DNA from: Avena insularis
Taxonomy: Eukaryota; Streptophyta; Magnoliopsida; Poales; Poaceae
Assembly (NCBI GenBank): GCA_023614405.1
Contig: CM042690.1
Coordinates: 523,234,293 to 523,298,292, forward strand
Length of the DNA stretch: 64,000 bases
Direction of reading: 5' to 3'
In this document: in pieces, positions 33,781 to 46,012 of the stretch
Layout of the letters: each line of letters starts with the position of its first letter
Numbering within the stretch: position 1 is the stretch's first letter
Position numbers and translations under genes: made by a program
The notes under the pieces: generated by a model
The model's database searches: none
What the model was told of the DNA's origin: nothing
Seen by the model: only the letters and a program-made list of their open reading frames with translations

Positions 33781-35224
33781 GATCCCTTGCTTCGTTTCGA
33801 TACCCAAAACTCTTTCGGCAGAACAATTTTCTGTAGCAGAACAATTTTTTGCGATGTCCATTGACTTCTCCTGTGTTTCCTATTCGCTCAAACGCTTCGG
33901 TTAACCTTAAGTGTGTCTCCCTACGGGTTCGAGAACTATGTAGACATGATCGAGACTTTCTCCGATCAATAATCATTAGCTGGACCTGGAGATCTATAAT
34001 GACTCCCACTAGTTCCAAGAAAATCAGATGATCGTCTGAACCTCTTTCGCTGTAATCAAATTCCTTTTGTGTCGTGATATATTACTTGTCCGAGATTCAA
34101 TCACTTCGTATCATATATACCTTGTTTAACATTATTCTCGACAAGTACTCTTTTTCTCGGTCCTATGATATGACATTCTAGTGATCAAATCACTTCCTTG
34201 CAAGGCTATGTCAATGTAATATCACCGAGAGGGCCCTGAGTATATATCTTTGTTATCCGGATGGACAAATCACAATTTTGATCCACGAGCCTCAACTCAC
34301 ACTTTTCAAATACCCGACGACACCTTTATAATCATCCTGTTACGGTGTGACATTTGATGTAATCAAAGTACTCTTCTGGTGAAAGTGATTGACGCGATCT
34401 CATGGTCTATGGACATTGAGTTACTACGAATGCGATAGCAATTTAAACTTGATGACGTGATTGCATTGCTACATCTACTGTGGGTGACTGTTCATCATAT
34501 CATTCTCTAATGATATGACCCTGTTATTAACATAATCCAATGTTCATGATCAGGAAACCGTTGATCATATGTTAATCATTCTTCCTGATTCATTCATTAG
34601 TGATCTTTTAGTATAGTAAACATTTTACCTATACTTCCTATTCATCCTATCATGACCATTTTCACGAATAAACTATATAGTTCATCAATTCGAATGTTTG
34701 TATAACTTTAGTTCCGAAAGTTATTGGGTGATTGGTATGCCTAGCGTCACCATCATTCGCAACTGCTCATCCAATATGAGAATCTATTTTGACTAAACTA
34801 TACTTTATCATGTTGAAATCAAACAATGTTTCAGATATCAGAATATCTGTTAAGGTAGGATGATTTCTGAAACGAATCTTTCAGCTCCGAGATAATCTTG
34901 ATACCAGAAAATTTCTTTCTAATATCAAGTATCATGGAGGAAAGCAAGACTATTTACACACTAAATTCAGAATCAATTACTATAGGATTAATAAACTTAT
35001 TTAACCTTACTGAGTGAGTGAGATTTACTTGAAAGTTTGCTTTAGGACCTTTTATCTTTAATTTCACACTCAAACAATACGATACTAGTCCGTAAACTAA
35101 GTATCTAGAATACTATAGTACTATTATCTCAATTGCAACAAGGGTAGTCTATAATGGATGCCAACTACACAAACTATGCAAATTCACTTAGATTATTTAG
35201 TTCATAGTATGAGTTCATTAACAG

Positions 35225-36201
35225 AACTCCCACTTAAATGAACATCCCCCAACGTTCATTCAATGATTACACAATTCCTTTACACTTTATCATCCCCGAT
35301 CATCATGGCCTTTGATATAGCTGGCAGGGTAGATATCACCATATCGGTCACATTACCATGTGACTGATGCTTAACCTTTTGGTCATCTGTGTTCCGAGGA
35401 CATGTCTGTACATGCTACGCTCGCCAATTTTCACCATAGTGTATTGCAGTGCATAGATGGATTGCACCCACCGTATGTGAACATTGATGTGTTTGCATCC
35501 GATCATCACAACCTGCTCCACAATGATGGACTTTCTTGGTGGTGCACACTTGTGGGGGAACACGAACATTGGAATTTTGTTTGAGGGATCATCACATTAT
35601 GCTACTGTCATAAGTATAATACTAGCACAATAAGACGCATATGAAATCAACATCATATGTAATGTGATATGACATGGTCATCATGCCTTGATCTCCATCA
35701 AGCGGTTCCCAACACGGCACTAGGTCCACGGTGCATCCATGTCAGTGGCTTATTTCGCAAATATGTACCTAGACCATATCATATCACAAACCCCTGCAAA
35801 ATAAAGTTAGACGCTTCTACTTTATGTTTGCAAGTTTACGTGGTTGTTTGGGCTTTCGCATAAGAACCGTTTCTTACCTATGAATATCAAAACCACAACA
35901 TGGATTGACTTGTTGCCGCTTTAAGTCCCCTTTCAGGGTCGTCCTTTGTGAATGACATATCAACTAATGTCAGAGAGACAAACACCTGATGGCTAGATAT
36001 ATGGTACAAGCCATATGTCTGTCGTGGAACCAGTCTCAGCGTAAGGTTACGCATAAGGTCGGTCCGGGATTCTTCATCCTACATTGCCGCAATATGAACA
36101 AGTACATGTGAGAGGGTAGGAACTAGAGAATCTATTCCCACACAATCAACATGTGTTCTACTCATACCAAACATCTACGCATAGATCAGCTCTGATACCA
36201 C
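35225..36201 (-). other. non-coding interior of the gene-less Copia-type element
   Basis: About 1 kb between polypurine tract and PBS with no gag or pol similarity. Frames here are short and unrelated to known domains. Confidence 0.65.
36189..36200 (-). promoter_or_regulatory. initiator-Met tRNA primer-binding site
   Basis: TGGTATCAGAGC on the minus strand, one base inside the right LTR. It is the standard Copia PBS. Confidence 0.88.
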
Positions 36202-37942
36202 TGAAGGGGTTCCGTGGCAGAAAACAAATTATTTCCTACGATGAACACACCTAGCCAATATCTATCTATGCAGATGTAAAGTAAAGATCAGGATTCAGTG
36301 TTCATACCTTTGAAGACCGAAAGTGGTTAATGTTCCGAGGGGAACATGGGTGATGTAGTCGTACTCACCCGACAACAAGGTCGCGAAGATTCTCACAAGT
36401 CACCCTTTGTCCTTGTGCGATGTAGCCGACCTCATGGTCGTGTCAGCATCCAAGCTCCAAGCAAAAGCACCACAAATGGCGGTGCCTCGTGGACTTACAC
36501 ATACGGTGTAGAGACGTCTCCTGGTCTCTGGTCTAGCAAAACAACAAAAGAAGATTGATCCAGACCGAGTCCAGCAGCACGATGGCATGCGTATGGTGGA
36601 GAAACTCCAATTCCCATATGCAATTCCAATCTTGGAAACCACACATGAGGAATAGGGATATAGGGAGAGAGAAAGTCAATAGCCAATTGATGGGATTGTG
36701 TATGGGGAGAGGGGTGCCCCTCTTTATATAGGTACTCCTCCCTCAAAGTCCTGGGTGGGACTAATCAAGGAAGGAGGTAGGGAGGCGCTGCCGGCCAGCC
36801 CCTCATCGTCCCCATCTGGTGGGAGCCCACTTTGTGGCCGCCGGCCTCCCAAGGCCTTCCCTAGGGTGGCGGCCCCCACTTGGGCCTCCTCTGGTGAGGC
36901 CCAATTAGCTGGGCTACCCCCCAAAATACAATTTAAATAATATTTTAAATATTAATTTATTTAATTAATATTAAATACATATTATTTAATACCTATCACT
37001 TCTAAACACCTTTCCGACCCCTCCGATCATCATCGGATATCCTCGAAACACTTTTGGTATGACTCCAAAACTATTCCAGAGTTCTCTCTTTTCTCCTACA
37101 ATCTAGAATCAACCTCTAAGCGTCTCTACCTTAAGTGTGACACCCTACAACTCGGGAAAACACAAACATGATCGATGCACTTTCTGATCAATGACCAATA
37201 ACGGTATTTGGGAACACATAATGCCTCCCATGCATTCCATAATTAAGTTGATCGCTTAAACCTTGAACATCGAGTCTCATTTCCTTTGCTCTATGATACC
37301 TGGTTTTTCCAAGATCCGATCTTCAGTATCTATATACCTAGTTCGATCATGTTATTTACAAACACAGTTTACTTGTTCCCATGATATTACATCCCCATGA
37401 CCTAGTCACATGTTTCCAAACTTGTAGATGTAATCTCACCGAGTGGGCCCACGATATCTATCCGTCACTCAGATGGGCACATCCCGGTCTTGATACATAG
37501 GCCTCAAAAGATCCTCTGGAATACCTGAAGCACACCTTTATGGTGACCCAGTTACGGACATGACGGTTGATGTGATTAGAGAAACATCGGGAGACAGTGA
37601 TTAATATGATCTCACGGTCGAAGGACTGAATCACTATGCTTTGCTAGATATCATAGTGTTGAACTTTGTGACTGGATCACATTGCAATACTAGGGTTGGC
37701 TGTTGTCCATAAGTGACCTTGTTGTCAGTTGACATGGTAAAGTCCATGATCGGGAAACCTCGATCATCAGCTGCCCAACGAACTAGTCTAGAGGATACTA
37801 GGGACATGGTTTATTTATATACCACACCTGTATTAATATTTACACTTCATACAATTCTAGCATGATACAAAACTATTACAAACTAATGAGATATGCCAAT
37901 AAAAACATATTTATTATTTGCCTCTAGGGCATATCTCCTTCA
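36202..37942 (-). repeat. right LTR (5' LTR) of the gene-less Copia-type element, 1,741 bp
   Basis: The minus strand starts TGAAGGAGATATGCCC and ends GGAACCCCTTCA, directly before the PBS. It is related to the LTR at 38,423 (TGAAGGGAATATGCCC...) but in inverted orientation. Confidence 0.8.
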
Positions 37943-38422
37943 GTTCCACTACGTCCATCCCAACGCACCCGCTGCACCCGCCGCGGTGCCAGATCTCCCT
38001 GGCGGAGGCCCGCCTATGGCTGGTGTATGAGATGGCTACGCTACGCGCGAGGATGCCCGATGGGTGGCACCTGAACCCTAACAGGGTTCCAGTGGCCCCC
38101 ACGCACTAGCACGCGATATGGGAGCACCTCCGCCCCTTTTTGCCGGAGGTCCTCGCCGATAGACGCTACGGAACAGATGGACCGGGCTGGGATGAGGCCT
38201 TCAAGGCCGAGAATGAGATGACCTGCCACTCCCTCTTTGCACGCGAGCCACCAGAGTAGTTCCGCCACGACTATGTGGGCCCACCGGGCTCCAACGACAA
38301 GGACATGACACACTCCGACTCAGAGATGTACCAATGCCACCCCGAGGCACCCGCCACCGGTGGGGATTCGAGTCAAGCCACAGGACCCGTCGACGCCCAA
38401 ACCAGCCATTATCCGCGACGAC
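37943..38422 (+). pseudogene. decayed coding remnant, unknown protein
   Basis: One frame stays open over about 480 bp except for two TAG codons (38,107 and 38,257). Readable parts are ISLAEARLWLVYEMATLRARMP, DGWHLNPNRVPVAPT, WEHLRPFLPEVLADRRYG, WDEAFKAENEM and DSEMYQCHPEAPA. The G+C-rich codon use differs from the AT-rich LTRs on both sides. I do not recognise the family with confidence. It resembles the uncharacterised proteins with an LNPNRVPVPP-type motif often found near grass transposons. It is truncated on both sides by LTRs. Confidence 0.5.
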
Positions 38423-40057
38423 TGAAGGGAATATGCCCGAGAGGCAATAATAAAGTGGTTATTATCTTATTTCCTGTTTATGATAAATGTTTATTTTGCA
38501 TGCTATAATTGTGTTAATTGAAAACGTTAATACATGTGTGTTTAATAAACAAGTAAAGGGTTAATAGTTATTCCTATCACATAAACTAGCTCATTGATTA
38601 ACAAGATGGTCAAGGTTTCCTGATCATGTACATTGGATGTTGTTAATAATAAGGTCACAACATTGGTTGAATGGTGTAATGAACATTGATCCAAAGAATA
38701 GCAATACGATCAAAGTCATTGTGTTAAAATTGCTATGACATCATACAAAGTAACTTTAATCCTTAGACCATGAGATCATGTCAATCACTAACACCGGAAG
38801 AGTAACTTGATAACATCAAATGTCACACTATAATAGGGTGACAATAAAGGTGGGTCCAGATACTCCAAAAGTGTTATGTAGAGGCTCATGGATCAAGAGT
38901 GGGATTTGTCCATCCATATGACGGAGAGATATACTCTGGGCCCTCTCGGCGATATCACATTGATGTATCTTGCAAGCAAGTTACAATATCACTAGAATGT
39001 TATATCACGGGAACGAGAAAAGAGTACTTGTCGGTAACAATATCATTGGGGATACCGAAGATTGAATCTCAGACATGTAATATATCGTGAGAGAAAGGGA
39101 TTTAGTTACGATGTTAAAGGTTCACATGATCACTAGAGTCATCTATGTTTGGGAGCCAGTACGGATCTCCAGGTCCTGCTGCTGATTATTGATCTCTCGA
39201 TCATGTCTACATTATTCGTGAACCGTAGGGTGACACACTTAAGGGATACTGACACCATTTGGAGCAAATAAGATACCAGAGAGATATTATGAAAGTGCTG
39301 GAATTGTTTCGATGGACATCGGAATTGTTTCGGGTGAAATTCCTAAAATTGGTTCTACATGTGATATCGAAATGTTGGAAGGGTTTTATGTGAAAGTTTG
39401 TTAATTAAAATAATTAACAAAATTCTAAATAAAATAAATAAAAGTGTTTTATTTAAAGATGAAATGCATTTAATTTAGTGGACATTAAATGCAAGTGAGT
39501 GGAGTTAAAATTTATGTGAGTGGGCTTAGTGGAAGCTCCACCGACATGAATGAGGGAGAGGTGGGGGCACCCACCATGGCCGGCTAGCCATGGCCATGGG
39601 GCCGTGCCCCATACCCTATTAAAGGATCCCCATGGCTCCTCTCCTCTTTCACCACCTCCTCGTTAAGGCTCTCTTCCCCCTCTAGCAATTCCCCATGGCC
39701 CCATTGGCTTTTTCTAGAATGATTTGTTGCTTCCGCTGCTTTGCTGGAGCAAGGACTCGGAGGTTGTCGGAGTACCGGACGTTTGTGCGATCACGGATGC
39801 ATGGCTGCTTTGTGGTGCTGGACTTGCTGGTACTAGACCTGCTGGACTTGCTAGACTTCATCACGATCTTGGGATCGGCAAGTGAATGACTACATCATCC
39901 ACGAAATCAGATTTCGTTAACAAAGATTTTTGGTGTTCTAGGGTAAGATCTCTACGGATGTAAATCCACCCGTTGATTGTATCTAGGTAGATAGATCTTG
40001 GTGCTTAGTTGTTCACATCGTAGGAATTTTTTTGTTTTCTATGCTGCGAACCCAACA
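38423..40057 (+). repeat. 5' LTR of the Copia-type element, 1,635 bp
   Basis: TGAAGGGAATATGCCC... to ...GCGAACCCAACA, one base before the PBS. A degenerate TATA (TATTAAAG, 39,617-39,624) matches TATAAAAG at 61,279-61,286 in the 3' LTR. At 39,541-39,560 it carries the empty site of the Helitron found in the 3' LTR. Confidence 0.9.
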
Positions 40058-40058
40058 G

Positions 40059-40070
40059 TGGTATCAGAGC
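40059..40070 (+). promoter_or_regulatory. initiator-Met tRNA primer-binding site
   Basis: TGGTATCAGAGC one base after the LTR end, as usual for Copia elements. Confidence 0.92.
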
Positions 40071-40286
40071 CTGATCTATGCGTAGATGCTTTGCATGGAT
40101 AGAAGACATATGAGTATGTGGGCATTGATGATCATGTTATTGCATCTTTTATATATTTTGGATATTGGTGGCTGGTGGCTTGCAAGTGCACAGGTTCGTC
40201 AGAGAATGTTTTCGTGGAAGTGTTAATTTCAGTTTTTATATCGATCCCAATAAGGATCCTAGGAAAGTGTTTTTATGAGGTGTTTC
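40071..40286 (+). other. 5' leader remnant of the Copia-type element
   Basis: Downstream of the PBS (CTGATCTATGCGTAGATG...). It is non-coding and ends where unrelated LTR-like sequence begins. Confidence 0.6.
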
Positions 40287-41283
40287 TGTCGCACCCAAGG
40301 TGTAACAGGTCTTGAGTGAATTTACTGCAAAATTTGACGGTGGAAGTGGTAAGTAAAAGATACAGGAAACTTGCTTAGGAAATAAGTAAATTACATAAAA
40401 GAAAAGATGCGAAATGTGTGTAAAGGTCCTGCAGATGAGAAGTTAGGCGCGGAGAGAAAGAATTCATGGTGATAGTGAAGGTTCCAAATGGATAAAGTGG
40501 AATAAGAGATAGTGATATTTCTTATTTATAAGTGAGTAGGTAAACAACCCGTATACCGACTAGGAGTCCCCATGGCCAATTCTTCCTAGTCCCAATGATC
40601 CATCTGCCCGTTTCCACGACCATGGTCAGCACATTAATTAAGGTCTTGCGACCGGATCAAGGCTTTAATCTTGATGGTTCCTTATTGTCCCCGAGTAGTA
40701 CTAGCTCTTCATTGATATCGACTGTATCACTCGGGGGTCTCCTAATTAGTAGCATACAAGTTCATACCTATGAGATCTTTGGATCATGTTACATGGGCCC
40801 TTGAATTAGATAACAAGCATTAGGAAAACATATATAATCATTCTCACTATTAAATAAACACATCAATAGTCACAAATGGATGGATTTAAAAGAGGCACAA
40901 CACATCTCACTAATCCCCTACATATCTCACACCTATGGGGATTTACACAGACATGATAGGAGAACAAATCGAAGGCATAATTGTATTGCAAATAAAAATC
41001 ATCTCAAAGTTATTGTAGCAAATCACAATAGCAATTAAAGATCGAAACAAGTATAAACCAAAGGTAGATCAAAGTATCGAACCCTAATCTTACAAGTGCC
41101 AATCTCTCTCTAAGTAATGATGGGAATGATGGTGGAGTGTGTGGTTTAGAGTTTGGAAATCATCGAGGAACGAGGTGAAGTTATTCTCCTCTTCTAGATC
41201 TGATCTACCCCTCTGGATGTCTTGTGGTGGTTATATCTTCTATTCTGTTGTTCTTCCCATCTCTCTCTCTTCATGAAAGTTGC
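40287..41283 (-). mobile_element. unclassified LTR-like fragment, minus orientation
   Basis: It begins TGTCGCACCC on plus, so the minus strand ends GGGTGCGACA like an LTR terminus. Minus-strand reading shows a leader-like order (CT-rich, then GGTTTATACTTG, then AT-rich). It is cut at 41,284 by the Athila-type LTR. No partner LTR, coding sequence or target duplication was found. The family is unknown. Confidence 0.4.
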
Positions 41284-42436
41284 TGATGACCCACAAGTAT
41301 AGGGGTGTATCGCAGTATTTTCGATAAGTAAGAGTGTCGAACCCAACGAGGAGCAGAAGATGTTGACGAGTGGCTTGGATCAGGAATTCTCTATAATACT
41401 TAGCAAACAGATTTTTATTTTTTAAATAATGCAGATAAATAAAATGCGAGTAAATAAAAGACAATTATAATAGATGAATCAAGTGGCCCAATCCTTTCTT
41501 TAGCAAAGGACAAGCCGGTTGTATTACTTAAGATGACCAAACGTTCTCGAGGACACATGGGAATATTGTCAAGTGCTTTCGCTTCATATAGTTGATTAAT
41601 CTTCTTTAATTTGATAAGTGTTGTGTGGGTGAACCTGTGCTAATGTACTGACCTTCCTAGGACTAATACATACTTGTGATTATACCCCTTGCAAGCATCC
41701 GCAAGTATAAGAAAGTAATTAAGATAAAAACCTAACCACAGCTTTAAACTCTAAGATCCTACACTCCCTTGTGCAAAGGTTTCCTAACGGAGGTTTAGGT
41801 TTCTATCACTCCAGCAACCCCTACGATTAGTAGCCAAATACACAATACATTCCCCTAGGCCCATAAAGGTGAAGTGTCATGTAGTCGACGTTCACATGAC
41901 ACCACTAGAAGAATAACACCACAACTTAAATAACAAACTATTGAATCTTTCTCAGCACAATTCCACTACTAACAACATGACTTCTCCCATGTCCTCAAGA
42001 ACTAAATGAACTACTCACGAGACATCATATGGATCAAGATCAGATATGAAATAATGATAAGTAACAATCTGAACATAATAATGATTCAACGGTTCCACTC
42101 AATAGCATCAACTACAACAAGTAATCAACACCGAGAAAGTTTCCCCTAAGAACTATGCAAGATTCAACCCAATTGTTACAGAGGTATGAAGTGGTGATGA
42201 TGGTGCTGGTAGAGATGATGATGATGATCCCGATGAAGTCCGGCTTGATGACGGTGTTGATGGCGACGATCTCCCCTCTCTGGGAAGGAATTTCCTCGGC
42301 AGATTTATGCCTGCCGGAGAGTCATCAACCATCCAAAAACAAATGAAATAACATAAGTATCATCTCTTAATATGAAATATATCAATGAATAACAGTAAAT
42401 TATGATATAGAATAGTGACGCAAAATGGACTTATCA
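41284..42436 (-). repeat. 3' LTR of element A, internally deleted (1,153 bp)
   Basis: TGATGACCCACAAG... to ...GGACTTATCA on plus. Polypurine CTTGGGGGAGT (minus) follows at 42,437 on. Compared with B's LTRs, about 350 bp are missing near 42,325 (CTGCCGGAGA joined to GTCATCAACC). Confidence 0.88.
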
Positions 42437-44355
42437 ACTCCCCCAAGCTTAGACTTTGTTTGTCCCCAAGCGAAAACTGAGCTCAATAAACACGACCTCA
42501 GGTTTATGGAGTGAAGTGTCGATAAAAGAATACGAACAAGAAGCATCACATTCATCAATACATAAATCATAATAGAAGACAAATCACTATTGTATAACTT
42601 AACTTGCAATAAGTAAAGGAAACACAATAAAGATACACAAGGTAAATCATAATTGCTAATGGCAAACTTTGTTCTTGGTCAAAGAATGGTTAACAATTTG
42701 CAGGAGTTCAAACATAATGGGTTTTCAATGATAGCTTTCAAAGTAATATTCACTAAGATAAGAGCAGTGTGCAAAACAAGGAACATAAGAAACATGATTG
42801 AATAAATCATCATATGAATGAACGAAACACAACAACTCAAAATACTTGCTGAGATAGAAAGGAAATAGGTTTACTAACTCAACTAAAAAGTAAAAGATAG
42901 GCCCTTCGCAGAGGGAAGCAGGGATTTCAAGTTTCATAAAGAGCTTCCAAAAATTATGGTACTTACTAGCTTTCAGCTCTCATTGCCCCTATCATAAGCA
43001 TCTTGAGGTGATTAAGGTTAAAGTGAACAAATATATGAGGATATGCTTGACAAGTTATAAGTTGAAAATCTCATGCCCCGTGCTTGCGAGTACCAGACCT
43101 CATGCTACTCAACTTTAGTCACGAGTAATTTCTTGTCATTGTAAATACATGTGTATCATGGAGAACCGCCAACGAGGTACCCCTTTCCCGATGATACGGA
43201 AACTTTCCCATATCAAAATGACAAGGCAAGCAGACAATGAGCATCTCAGCGATCTTTTTAGTTGCTATTTGCATAGGTTTTTATTGAGGATGCTTCACAG
43301 ATTGCTCACTATGGTTATGCTGCAATTTTCCACCATGATTAGGCATGGCTTAGGCTAGCGGCCCAGGCGATTCTCTAACACATATAAAAACTCCATGAGC
43401 TTACAAGCTCCCCTTTTATTTCACACCACCAGGATCCATAAGCAAAAGAATCATGATATCAACTAAATAAGTGCAATGTTGAAAGCGTTCCCCATGGTAA
43501 CATGGTTTTGCTAACTCACAACTTATAAAGCGCAAGCATATACGCAACATAGATGGGCACAATGGTTCAAGTTTATTAAGTGCAAGAAAGTAAAGTGTGC
43601 CATCAAGTTTGTGAGAGCTTTAATCACTAATTTTCACATAACAAGTTTAATTCGGAAGGTAGATAAAAACATGAATTTACTTGGAATAAAATAATGCTAA
43701 TAGGTAGGTATGGTGGACACAAATGGCATAGGTTTTGGTTTAAGGATTGGATGCACGAGAAACATTCCCTCTCAGTACAGGTTTTTGGCTAGCAAGGCTG
43801 GGTAGCAAGCATAAGAGTTGAAGGAAACAAACAAACATACAAGTGATAAAAAATAACATGCAATCTTCCTTGGAAGCACAAAAGATCTTAACTAGAGAAT
43901 ACTAATCTTATGAGACAATCAAGAAAGAAAGATGATAAAATTATATTTCTTAAGAGCACTTCTATCTTTTTCATTCAATTCTCATAATAGTGTTGCTATT
44001 GACCGAGCCAGGTTTGCCAAAACCAACTAAATTTACTTAATGATCCCAAAGTGATACCAATACTAACAACAAGATCAATCATATACGTAAATTGAAAACT
44101 AAAATAAGATATGCAAAAGAGTGAATGATAGAACTTCTCATTAATATTCCATAACGGCAACTCACACCAAGGGATACATAGATAACTAACGAGAGGGGAG
44201 ACAGTTCCATAATGTAAACCATGCTATATGATAACTTCTCTATTCATGATATGACTCTACTTAAAAAGGTAAAAAGATAAAAGATAGTGATATGATACCG
44301 CGACACTCCCCCAAGCTTGGAACAAACCAAGGGGATGCCAAAAACTGATGACGAA
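42437..44355 (-). other. non-coding 3' interior of element A
   Basis: It matches 46,013-48,000 of element B over its length. No RT, integrase or protease similarity in any frame. Two further CTTGGGGGAGT-like tracts (near 44,306-44,318 on minus) resemble internal polypurine tracts. Confidence 0.75.
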
Positions 44356-44508
44356 TTACTCCTTCGGCGGTGGTGGTGTTATCTCGATGAGCTTTTCAAT
44401 CAATTTCCTCACATCCTCAATCTCGAAGGTGAGAGTACAAATCAACTCCAAGTTGTGCTCAATGCGGTTTATGATCATGTAGGGCTGTGAATCCCATCTC
44501 TTGCGATT
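44356..44508 (-). pseudogene. accessory protein of element A, C-terminal part
   Basis: The minus frame shows NRIEHNLELICTLTFEIEDVRKLIEKLIE then ITPPPPKE and stop. The same end occurs in element B at 48,003 (SRIEQNSQLIRNLTFEIEDL...IPPPPKE). Heptad-like spacing of Ile/Leu suggests a coiled coil. The 5' part of this ORF lies at 52,642-53,025, separated by element B. Confidence 0.7.
44504..44508. repeat. target site duplication CGATT of element B (left)
   Basis: It is repeated at 52,637-52,641 on the other side of B. The joined empty site CTCTTGCGATTCTTTC matches the uninterrupted paralogue in B near 48,147-48,162 (CTCTTGCTATTCTTTC). Confidence 0.92.
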
Positions 44509-46012
44509 TGATGACCCACAAGTATAGGGGGTGTATCGCAGTATTTTCAATAAGTAAGAGTGTCGAACCCAACGAGGAGCAGAAGGTGCTGGCTAGTGGT
44601 ATGGATCAGGAATTCTCTGCAAATACTTAGCAAACGGATTTTTAGGGGGTTTGGATAAAGCAAGTAAACAAAGTACGAGCAGATAAAAGACAGTAGGAAT
44701 AAATGCAGCAAGTGGCCCAATCCTTTATGCAGCAAAGGAAAAGCCAGTTGTATTAATTAAGATGACCAAACGTTCTCGAGGACACATGGGAAGACTGTCA
44801 AGTGCTTTCGCTTCATATAGTTGATTAATCTTCTCTAGCTTGCTAAGTGTTGTGTGGGTGAACCTGTGCTAATGTACCGCCCCATCCAAGACTAATACAT
44901 ACTTGTGATTATACCCCTTGCAAACATTCGTAAGTACAAGAATGTAATTAAGATAGAGACCTAACCACAGCTTTAAACTCTAAGACCCTTACGTCCCTTG
45001 TGCAATGGTTTCCTAACGGGGGTTTAGGTTTCTGTCACTCCGGAAACCCCTACGATTAGTAGCCAAATACATAATGCATTCCCCTAGGCCCATATAGGTG
45101 AAGTGTCATGTAGTCGACGTTCACATGACACCACTAGAATAAGTACACCACAACTTAAATATCAAACTATTGAATCTTTCTCAACACAACTCCACTACTA
45201 ACAACATGACTTCTCCCATGTCCTCAAGAAAAAAATGAACTACTCACAAGGCATCATATGGATCATGATCAGAGATGGAATAATGATGTATAACAATCTG
45301 AACATAAACAATAATTCAATGGTTCACTCAATAGCATCAACTACAAAGAGTAATCAACACCGGGAAAGTTTCCCCTATGAACTAATGCAAGATCCAACAC
45401 AATTGTTACAACAATATGGAGATAGTGATGAGGGTGCTGATGGTGATGATGATGGTGGTGATGATGATGATGATCCCGATGAAGTCCAGCTTGATGGTGG
45501 TGTTGATGGCGATGATCTCCCCTCTCCGGGAAGGAATTCACCCGGCAGAAATCTGTCTGCCGGAGAGATCTTTCTCTCTCGGTGTTTTCTGCCCTGCAGA
45601 GGCGGTGGAATCTTTCTGTGGTTGCTCCCCGAGTCTTAGGGTTTCGGGAGGATGATATACGCCAGAGGTGGGCCAGGGTGACCACACCACCTACTGGCGC
45701 GGCCTAGGGCTGCCCGCGCTAGGGGGTGGTGTGGGCCCCCTGTGGCCCATATCCACTCCGTCTTTTGGCATCCTTAGTCTTCTGGAAAAATAGGAGTTTC
45801 CGTATATTTTCCCGGATTTTCTGATCTTCTCGAATTTTGCCTCCAAACAGCACCTTTTCCATCAGAATCCTGACTGCAGCGGTCCATGCTCCAAAAGTCT
45901 TCAACCATGCAAAAAAAGATGAAATAACATAAGTATCACCTCTCAATATGAAATATATGAATGAATAATAGTGAATTAAGACATAGAATAGTGATGCAAA
46001 ATGGACGTATCA
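44509..46012 (-). repeat. 3' LTR of element B, 1,504 bp
   Basis: On minus it starts TGATACGTCCATTTTGCATC and ends TTGTGGGTCATCA. The polypurine tract CTTGGGGGAGT lies at 46,013-46,024 (minus). A GAT/GGT-rich simple repeat lies at about 45,415-45,480. Confidence 0.92.

Larger units (their letters stand above)
31406..35224 (-). repeat. left LTR of the gene-less Copia-type element, split by a LINE-like insert
   Basis: Plus-strand start TGATGGGGTTCGTTGCATAG, a typical reversed Triticeae Copia LTR end; plus-strand end CATTAACA next to a reversed polypurine tract (GAACTCCCACTT, 35,225-35,236). Without the insertion it is about 2.2 kb. Confidence 0.65.
31406..37942 (-). mobile_element. gene-less Copia-type (TRIM/LARD-like) element with mismatched LTRs
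   Basis: On the minus strand the order is LTR (37,942-36,202), initiator-Met PBS, ~0.96 kb non-coding interior, polypurine AAGTGGGAGTTC and LTR (35,224-31,406). The right LTR opens TGAAGGAGATATG and the left LTR opens TGTTAATGAACTC. They share only patchy similarity (for example ACCTTAAGTGTG, ATGATCGA, TTTGTTTTCT near the end). Flanking bases do not form a clear duplication (GCCTG versus GTTCC). I read it as a non-autonomous Copia-type element assembled from two related members, or two fused partial elements. Confidence 0.6.

Noticed and set aside
45415..45510. Coding Asp-rich frame (GDDDGGDDDDDP) in LTRs of element B
   Set aside because: It is a translated GAT/GGT simple repeat in the LTR and is open in other frames too.
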